The position numbers and the translations under genes are program-made. Of a DNA stretch of 64,000 bases, positions 59,031 through 64,000 are shown piece after piece. This DNA comes from Paenibacillus castaneae. GTDB taxonomy: Bacteria; Bacillota; Bacilli; Paenibacillales; Paenibacillaceae. The notes beneath the pieces were generated by a model, which did not search any database, was not told the origin of the DNA, and worked only from the letters and a program-made list of their open reading frames with translations. Numbering within the stretch: the stretch's first letter is position 1; the number at the start of each line of letters is the position of its first letter. Location of the stretch: positions 6,209,920 through 6,273,919 of the forward strand of contig NZ_KZ614144.1 in NCBI RefSeq assembly GCF_002884445.1, written 5' to 3'.

Positions 59031-59060
59031 AAAAAAAACCTCCACACATATCTGTAGAAG
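59031..59060 (-). terminator. Terminator after DUF951 gene
   Basis: CCTCCACA pairs (with G-U pairs) with TGTAGAAG around a short loop, followed on the minus strand by eight Ts. Confidence 0.65.
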
Positions 59061-59108
59061 TCTCAAGTAATAAATCTATTAAACTATTCATCCATTCAGA
59101 ATCAATAG

Positions 59109-59327
59109 CTAAACGTCTGAATCTCCTTCTTCAGCAGCTTTTGAACGTAAAACCTTTTTCATATTTTTCTCGAATTTAGCCCGCGGTATGAGGACGCTAT
59201 GCTTACAGCCAACACATTTGATGCGAATATCCATCCCCATTCGAATGATTTCCATCTCATTAGAGCCGCATGGATGCTGTTTTTTCATTTGAACAACGTC
59301 GCCTAGCTCAAACTGTTTACGCTCCAT
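59109..59327 (-). CDS. DUF951-like protein
   Basis: 72 residues from ATG 59327. ELGDVVQMKKQHPCGSNEMEIIRMGMDIRIKCVGCKHSVLIPRAKFEK matches DUF951: one cysteine in HPCGS and a CxxC pair (CVGC) could make a zinc site. GGAGG precedes the start, and the gene overlaps the 3' end of mscS by 11 bases, so translation is coupled. Function unknown; it is often next to mscS or ychF in Bacillales. Confidence 0.85.
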   Translation of the reverse strand: MERKQFELGDVVQMKKQHPCGSNEMEIIRMGMDIRIKCVGCKHSVLIPRAKFEKNMKKVLRSKAAEEGDSDV

Positions 59328-60192
59328 CTCTACTGCCTCCCTTTTCATTACGTTGGTACGTGACTATTCTTGGATAGGGAATTTCTATTCCGCTTGCATC
59401 CAAAGCCTTCTTTATCTCAATATTGAGCTTCCGTGAAACGGCATGATGCGTATTGGGCCTGCATTCCGCTATAACACGTACCGTTACGCCTGTAGCAGCA
59501 ATGGATTGAACACCTAGCACCTCGGGAGCACTAATGAGATTATCATCCTGCGTGCTTACCATCGTATAGCGGATGATATCTAGAGCACGATCTACATCCT
59601 CTTCATGCGCAACTAATATATCAACTACAGCAACGGTATTATTAATGGAAAAATTCGTTACCTGATTAATCATTCCATTAGGGATGATATGTATTTCTCC
59701 TGTCCAGCTTTGCACCCGAGTGGTTCTCAGACCGATCATTTCGACCGTACCTTTAAATTGTCCGGTTTGAATGACGTCTCCGACACCGAACTGGTCCTCA
59801 AGGACAATGAAGAAGCCTGTAATAATATCCTTTACTAAGCTTTGAGCGCCAAAGCCTATGGCTAATCCTAGGACGCCTGCACCAGCCAGCAGAGGGCCGA
59901 GATTAAATCCGAACTCAGACATAATCAGCATAGCCATAATAAAATAAATGACGTATGAGGTTACATTTTTCATAAGCTTGCCGACTGTCATCATTCGCCT
60001 AGCATGATTAGGCAAACGCTTTGCCTCACGCTCTAATACGACACGATCAATTGTTTTATGTATGGCCCATACGATAATTCTTCCTATAACGAGAAACAGT
60101 ACAACTCGAAGTATAGTGGTACCTATTGCTTGCCATTGTTCATTGTCAGTCAATCCGTTAATAACATTTGTATATAGTTCTGTGATTGACAT
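59317..60192 (-). CDS. Mechanosensitive ion channel of small conductance (MscS family)
   Basis: 291 residues: three N-terminal helices (ILRVVLFLVIGRIIVWAIHKT; VTSYVIYFIMAMLIMSEF; GAGVLGLAIGFGAQSLVKDIITGFFIVLEDQFGVGDVIQTG as the pore-lining TM3 and start of the beta domain). Conserved GQFKGTVEMIGLRTTRVQSWTGEIHIIPNGMI follows, then the C-terminal alpha/beta domain. Opens during osmotic downshock. Length normal for the YkuT/MscS class. Confidence 0.95.
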   Translation of the reverse strand: MSITELYTNVINGLTDNEQWQAIGTTILRVVLFLVIGRIIVWAIHKTIDRVVLEREAKRLPNHARRMMTVGKLMKNVTSYVIYFIMAMLIMSEFGFNLGPLLAGAGVLGLAIGFGAQSLVKDIITGFFIVLEDQFGVGDVIQTGQFKGTVEMIGLRTTRVQSWTGEIHIIPNGMINQVTNFSINNTVAVVDILVAHEEDVDRALDIIRYTMVSTQDDNLISAPEVLGVQSIAATGVTVRVIAECRPNTHHAVSRKLNIEIKKALDASGIEIPYPRIVTYQRNEKGGSRDGA

Positions 60193-60227
60193 GATAATTC
60201 CTCCTTACCAACATCCTGAGCCCAGTT

Positions 60228-60467
60228 TTATATCTCTATTTGTTCATACCCGCTTTGAACAGATTTGAATATCCCTCTGATTTCTACATTTTCTTCTTCA
60301 ATGACCTTCTTCACCATCGTTAAATCATCCTCAGGAAAATGAATGGATAAAGCGCAGCCTGCCGTTATTTCCTTCGGCGTTGGACAAATATCGATTTCCA
60401 CCTCTGCATATTCAAGCAGCATTTCTGCCCGCAATGCTTGCTGAGTAGAATCAAATGCGATTAGCAT
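60228..60467 (-). CDS. DUF3343 putative Se/S carrier-like protein
   Basis: 79 residues from ATG 60467, with TTGGAGG upstream. MLIAFDSTQQALRAEMLLEYAEVEIDICPTPKEITAGCALSI is the DUF3343 signature, including the conserved cysteines in ICPTP and TAGCAL. Members are thought to carry sulfur or selenium and often sit near cysteine-desulfurase-like enzymes; one lies 1.3 kb to the right here. Just upstream of mscS. Confidence 0.85.
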   Translation of the reverse strand: MLIAFDSTQQALRAEMLLEYAEVEIDICPTPKEITAGCALSIHFPEDDLTMVKKVIEEENVEIRGIFKSVQSGYEQIEI

Positions 60468-60602
60468 AAGCAAGACCTCCAAAAAAATACATGCAGCAAG
60501 CTGCCTTATTCATCGCTATCAAAAATATCAAAACTATCTGACGTATAATTTGTTAGTTCCATCCATATACTAGTAACACATTAGTATTATCGGAGGGATT
60601 CT

Positions 60603-61211
60603 ATGAAGCTTCCATTTATGAAAGAAACGCCACTAAAGGTGCCCTATACAACACCTAATGTCATTGGTATGCTGGTTAATCGTTTGACCGTCATGCTGGA
60701 AGAAATGGCAGAAGGCCGGCCTATCGTCATCGTATGTGTCGGTACCGATCGATCTACTGGTGATTCACTTGGCCCTCTGATCGGTACCAATTTGTCCAAA
60801 TACCGGAGTCCTCATTTCAACCTATTCGGCACATTAGAAGAACCCGTACATGCCATGAATCTGGATGAAACATTAATTGAAGTAAATCGCCGATTCCATA
60901 AGCCTTTTGTCATCGGTATTGATGCTTGTCTTGGACAAGTTGCGAGCGTTGGTTGTATACAAGTAGGAGCTGGCCCTGTCCGCCCTGGTGCCGGGGTTAA
61001 CAAGGATTTGCCTCCTGTTGGCGACATTCATCTTACAGGCATCGTAAATGTCGGAGGATTCATGGAGTACTTTGTTTTACAGAATACGCGTCTACATCTT
61101 GTTATGAGAATGGCAGACATTATTTCACTTAGCTTATTTACAGCGATATCAAATTATACACACCTAAATCATGATACTCGTGAGCAAACGGCTGCTTCCG
61201 ATAATATTTGA
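60603..61211 (+). CDS. yyaC: Spore protein YyaC (DUF1256, HybD-like fold)
   Basis: 202 residues. The DUF1256 core is IVIVCVGTDRSTGDSLGPLIGTNLSK, then HAMNLDETLIEV, FVIGIDACLGQVASVGCIQVGAGPVRPGAGVNKDLPPVGDIHLTGIVNVGG, related to hydrogenase maturation (HybD-like) and spore proteases. Found in endospore formers and expressed during sporulation in Bacillus. CGGAGGG precedes ATG 60603. Plus strand among minus-strand neighbours. Confidence 0.9.
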   Translation: MKLPFMKETPLKVPYTTPNVIGMLVNRLTVMLEEMAEGRPIVIVCVGTDRSTGDSLGPLIGTNLSKYRSPHFNLFGTLEEPVHAMNLDETLIEVNRRFHKPFVIGIDACLGQVASVGCIQVGAGPVRPGAGVNKDLPPVGDIHLTGIVNVGGFMEYFVLQNTRLHLVMRMADIISLSLFTAISNYTHLNHDTREQTAASDNI

Positions 61212-61232
61212 TTGCACAGCTTAAGCATGCTG

Positions 61233-61715
61233 CTACTTTGCTTCGACGATAGCCTTGCGCTCCTCAGGTGTAAGAGGATAGGATGACTCCCCTTTTGCAA
61301 CTGGTTTTGCATACACATATGAATTATCTCTGCCATGAATGCTAGAGACAACAACACCATCCTGTGCTTCATTAACAATTGCAATGGAGAAGCTTAGATC
61401 ACTTCCTTGATCATGGAATGCATTATAGCGGTTCATGCCTATTTTTGATTTCTTCTCTGGCAAAGCATTCCTTACTTCCGCAAGCTGAGATTGCAGAAGA
61501 TTGATGGTTTGCAGCTGCTCAGCGAGATTTTCTTTCAACCCCACAATGACTTCTTCTACATTAGAAACACCTGTATTCCCCATAACCGCTGTATACTGTT
61601 TTCTAAGATTTTTCAGCCTTCTGCCAACAACTGCAATCCATATGAATAAAATGATGACTATTAAAGCTATACCTACCGTTACCGCATTCATCGGATTTGA
61701 TGTCCAATCATTCAT
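61233..61715 (-). CDS. DUF4446-like membrane-anchored protein
   Basis: 160 residues: one N-terminal membrane helix (VTVGIALIVIILFIWIAVVG), a coiled-coil-like part (VEEVIVGLKENLAEQLQTINLLQSQLAEV), then the conserved segment IGMNRYNAFHDQGSDLSFSIAIVNEAQDGVVVSSIHGRDNSYVYAKPV and a C-terminal LTPEERKAI. This is the DUF4446 pattern. Close to parB in many Firmicutes. GGAGG precedes the ATG. Function unknown. Confidence 0.88.
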   Translation of the reverse strand: MNDWTSNPMNAVTVGIALIVIILFIWIAVVGRRLKNLRKQYTAVMGNTGVSNVEEVIVGLKENLAEQLQTINLLQSQLAEVRNALPEKKSKIGMNRYNAFHDQGSDLSFSIAIVNEAQDGVVVSSIHGRDNSYVYAKPVAKGESSYPLTPEERKAIVEAK

Positions 61716-61742
61716 CGCTGCTGTTCCGCCTCCATTTTATGA

Positions 61743-62921
61743 CTAAATCCCATATTGCTGTATGATTTCTTTTATAGCATCTGTTAATGCATCTACTTCA
61801 GCTCCGGTTGTATAGATACCTACGCTGGCGCGAATGGCTCCCGTAGCTGAAGTGCCCGCGCAAGTATGTGCGAGCGGTGTGCAATGAAAACCCGCTCTTA
61901 CAGCAATTCGATAATGCTGATCCAGAATAAATGATAGCTCAGACGGATCAATGCCTTCTATATTAAACGCAACTATACCTGTGCGTTGTTTTCCAATAGC
62001 CGGACCAAGCAGCTTCACTCCATTTAGTGGTTGTAATCCATGCATTAGCCTTTGGGCTAACGTCCACTCCTTCGTTTGTATGCTCTGCACGGTTTCATTC
62101 AACACATGCTGCACACCCACTTTAAGTCCTGCTAATCCTGGCGTGTTTTGCGTTCCCGCCTCATACCTATCCGGCCTCACATGAGGCTGCTCAATTGCCT
62201 CTGACTGGCTTCCAGTTCCTCCATGCAATAAAGGCTCCAATTCCAAGCTAGGATCGATGTAAAGGCCTCCTGTGCCTTGTGGACCAAGCAACCCCTTATG
62301 ACCTGGAAAGGCTAACATGTGAATACCCATTGCTCTAACGTCTACAGGAATGATTCCTGCACTTTGGGCTGCATCTACAAGCAGCTTGATATCATGCTTC
62401 TTCAATATTTCAGCTATTTCTGCAACTGGCATAATCGTTCCCAATAAATTCGAGCTGTGGTTTACTACCGCTAATGTCGTATTAGGCTGTATTGCCTTCG
62501 CAATATCATCTACATTAAGATTTCCGGTTTCATCCGCTTCTATATAAGTAACTTGAATCCCAATTTTCTGTTCTAAGTAATACAATGGTCTTCTTACAGA
62601 ATTATGTTCAACTGATGTGGCAATAACATGGTCACCCGGCTTAAGAAAACCTTTTATCGCCATATTTAATGCCATTGTTGTATTGGAAGCAAATGCAATA
62701 TCGTTAGGATTTTTTATATTGAATAATTTTGCTAACTGTTTTCTAGTTTCAAATAATATCCGACTTGCTCGAACAGCCATCGCATGGCTTCCTCGGCCTG
62801 GATTAGCCGCATCGTTTATCATCGCATTTACTACTGCCTCGGTTACAGCAGCGGGCTTAGGCCATGACGTAGCCGCATGATCCAAATAAATAACAGACTG
62901 ATCATTGTTAATCAATTCCAC
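61743..62921 (-). CDS. Class V aminotransferase, cysteine-desulfurase-like
   Basis: 392 residues from a GTG at 62921 (earlier GTG 62927 and TTG 62915 are alternatives). PLP site: the lysine in LAFPGHKGLLGPQGTGGLY, the DAAQSAGII pyridine-N aspartate and HEHNSVRRPLY-like SVEHNSVRR. It belongs to the EF2568-type cysteine desulfurase family (TIGR01977-like) and has the active-site loop cysteine in the HCTPLAHTCAGTSATGAIRAS region. It may mobilise sulfur or selenium, perhaps for the DUF3343 carrier nearby. Separate from iscS/sufS. Confidence 0.85.
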   Translation of the reverse strand: MELINNDQSVIYLDHAATSWPKPAAVTEAVVNAMINDAANPGRGSHAMAVRASRILFETRKQLAKLFNIKNPNDIAFASNTTMALNMAIKGFLKPGDHVIATSVEHNSVRRPLYYLEQKIGIQVTYIEADETGNLNVDDIAKAIQPNTTLAVVNHSSNLLGTIMPVAEIAEILKKHDIKLLVDAAQSAGIIPVDVRAMGIHMLAFPGHKGLLGPQGTGGLYIDPSLELEPLLHGGTGSQSEAIEQPHVRPDRYEAGTQNTPGLAGLKVGVQHVLNETVQSIQTKEWTLAQRLMHGLQPLNGVKLLGPAIGKQRTGIVAFNIEGIDPSELSFILDQHYRIAVRAGFHCTPLAHTCAGTSATGAIRASVGIYTTGAEVDALTDAIKEIIQQYGI

Positions 62922-62954
62922 ACACACCTTCCCCAGAACGCCTTCTCACAACAA

Positions 62955-63007
62955 TGGCATACCTTAGTTTAATCCTTCAAAAGGAAGATTACAACTAAGG
63001 TATGCCA
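62955..63007. terminator. Long perfect-armed terminator between parB and aminotransferase
   Basis: TGGCATACCTTAGTT pairs perfectly with AACTAAGGTATGCCA, with further pairing in the loop. It lies 16 bases past the parB stop and would end the soj-parB transcript. Confidence 0.85.
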
Positions 63008-63022
63008 TTATATTAATATCAT

Positions 63023-63877
63023 TTAAGCCATATTTTGAAGCAATTCCAACAATCTTTCTAAATCTTGTTTGCTATAGTATTGCAGTTCTATTTTACCTTT
63101 ATCTTTTTGTTGTTTTATTTTAACCGTGGTCTTAAATCGTTCCCGCAACGACTCTTCAAGATGATCAATATACGGATCGCGTTTTTTCTGGTTCGGCTTA
63201 CTTACTTTATCATCCGGCTGCTTGGAATCCAGCTTCTGGATAGCTTCTTCCAACTCACGTACGCTCCACTCCATTGATACGGTAAGATCAGCCAATTCCT
63301 TCTGCACCTTATCATCCTTTATGCCAACCAAAGCTCTTGCATGCCCCATGGAAATTGTTCCACGTGAAACATTGTCTTTGATTTCTGTTGGCAAAGATAA
63401 TAGTCTTACAAAGTTAGCAATGTGCGAACGAGACTTTCCGACTTTCATGGATAGCTCTTCCTGCGTAAGCTTGAATTTATCAATAAGCGCTTGATAAGCA
63501 ATAGCCACTTCAATTGCATTCAGATCTTCCCTTTGAAGATTCTCGATCAAAGCAATTTCCATTACCTGCTGATCTGTAAAGGATCTTACTACAGCGGGGA
63601 TCGTTGGGTTTCCACAATATTGAGATGCACGGAAGCGTCTTTCCCCTGCAATAATCTCATACCCTTTTAACACGGTACGAACGATTATCGGCTGAATAAC
63701 ACCATGCTGTTTAATCGATTCTGCAAGTTCCCTTATCGAATCCTCATCAAACGTTTTTCGAGGTTGATACGGGTTTGGTCTTAATTGGGATAAGGTGATT
63801 TCAATCACTTTGTCATCATCATTTACAGAAAGCGATGGAATAAGAGCATCAAGCCCTCTACCTAGCCGCTTGCTCAT
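63023..63877 (-). CDS. parB: Chromosome partitioning protein ParB (Spo0J)
   Basis: 284 residues. N-terminal opening KRLGRGLDALIP; CTPase/box region LRPNPYQPRKTFDEDSIRELAESIKQHGVIQPIIVR and GERRFRASQY; HTH ELSMKVGKSRSHIANFVRLLSLP; C-terminal dimer domain. It binds parS, slides as a CTP clamp and loads condensin near oriC. A parS copy lies inside the gene (63357-63372), as in Bacillus spo0J. The start overlaps the end of soj by 20 bases. Confidence 0.98.
   Translation of the reverse strand: MSKRLGRGLDALIPSLSVNDDDKVIEITLSQLRPNPYQPRKTFDEDSIRELAESIKQHGVIQPIIVRTVLKGYEIIAGERRFRASQYCGNPTIPAVVRSFTDQQVMEIALIENLQREDLNAIEVAIAYQALIDKFKLTQEELSMKVGKSRSHIANFVRLLSLPTEIKDNVSRGTISMGHARALVGIKDDKVQKELADLTVSMEWSVRELEEAIQKLDSKQPDDKVSKPNQKKRDPYIDHLEESLRERFKTTVKIKQQKDKGKIELQYYSKQDLERLLELLQNMA
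63357..63372. other. parS centromere site
   Basis: TGTTCCACGTGAAACA matches the Spo0J-binding parS consensus TGTTNCACGTGAAACA exactly. It lies within parB, the same place as one of the Bacillus subtilis sites. Confidence 0.93.
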
Positions 63878-64000
63878 ACGTAATCACTTCCTTCGCGAGT
63901 TCAAGATAAACTTCAGCACCTTTAGATCGTGGATCGTATGTGATAATTGCTTGTCCATGTGATGGCGCTTCGCTCAAACGAACGTTGCGCGGAATAATAG
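63858..64000 (-). CDS. soj: Chromosome partitioning ATPase Soj/ParA, C-terminal part (cut by window edge)
   Basis: The last 47 codons of a minus-strand gene run off the right edge; the N-terminus with the ATPase motifs is outside. TIIPRNVRLSEAPSHGQAII and YDPRSKGAEVYLELAKEV are the Soj C-terminus. The stop TAG lies at 63858-63860, overlapping the parB start by 20 bases in another frame, so the two are co-translated. Confidence 0.95.
   Translation of the reverse strand, partial: IIPRNVRLSEAPSHGQAIITYDPRSKGAEVYLELAKEVITYEQAAR

Noticed and set aside
1..64000. CRISPR array, prophage or complete insertion sequence
   Set aside because: No regularly spaced direct repeats, phage structural genes or intact transposase with terminal repeats were seen. 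The only short tandem array is the 38-40-bp one at 40 kb, whose units are directly adjoining, without spacers.

Overview
The window looks like an origin-proximal piece of a Paenibacillus-type (Bacillales, endospore-forming) chromosome. The evidence is a complete walR-walK-walH-walI-walJ-htrA-rlmH cluster, purA, dnaB, rplI, a GdpP phosphodiesterase gene and a yybS-like gene. It also has the rpsF-ssb-rpsR operon and a parB gene containing a parS site, next to the end of soj. Spore-related genes are present: an alpha/beta-type SASP and a YyaC-like protein. Core genes from about 26 kb to the right end are almost all on the minus strand, as expected if oriC lies just beyond the right edge.

Left accessory part (1-25.8 kb). 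A TetR gene cut by the window edge and an Rrf2 gene precede a persulfide-detoxification operon (DsrE-like, TusA-rhodanese, rhodanese-MBL, TusA, TauE exporter). That operon is studded with three CstR/CsoR-type palindromes but has no such repressor gene in view. Next come a DMT transporter, a sugar-nucleotide-type dehydratase, an MFS drug exporter with its divergent TetR, a TetR/DUF2798 pair, and a DUF4386 protein with a MalT-like LuxR regulator. A 5'-truncated Crp/Fnr remnant and a two-permease sugar ABC operon follow; the operon has an AraC-type response regulator and two cre-like sites, but no ATPase and no sensor kinase. The stretch ends with an unrecognised 285-residue protein, a second LuxR ATPase regulator with two small neighbours, and decayed genes (transposase, aminoglycoside phosphotransferase-like, possibly one more).

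Core part (25.8-64 kb, mostly minus strand). The order is rlmH, a tiny CxxH/CxxC protein, the wal operon read leftwards, an M23 endopeptidase, a membrane protein of unknown function, purA, dnaB, a 38-40-bp tandem repeat, rplI-gdpP-yybS, a CBS protein and a LytR-CpsA-Psr protein. Then come an AI-2E family transporter, an Mrp Na+/H+ antiporter operon with A and B fused, a TetR-controlled ABC-2 exporter on the plus strand, rpsR-ssb-rpsF with its promoter and leader, and tRNA-Ser(CGA). The right end holds MscS, DUF951, a DUF3343 carrier, YyaC, DUF4446, a class V aminotransferase, and parB-soj.

Functional themes are cell-wall homeostasis (WalRK, M23, LCP), c-di-AMP turnover (GdpP), sulfur and persulfide handling (yrk-type operon, DUF3343 plus a cysteine-desulfurase-like protein), ion homeostasis (Mrp, MscS), and several regulator-plus-exporter cassettes. 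Functions are inferred from protein sequence patterns only; no database search was possible.
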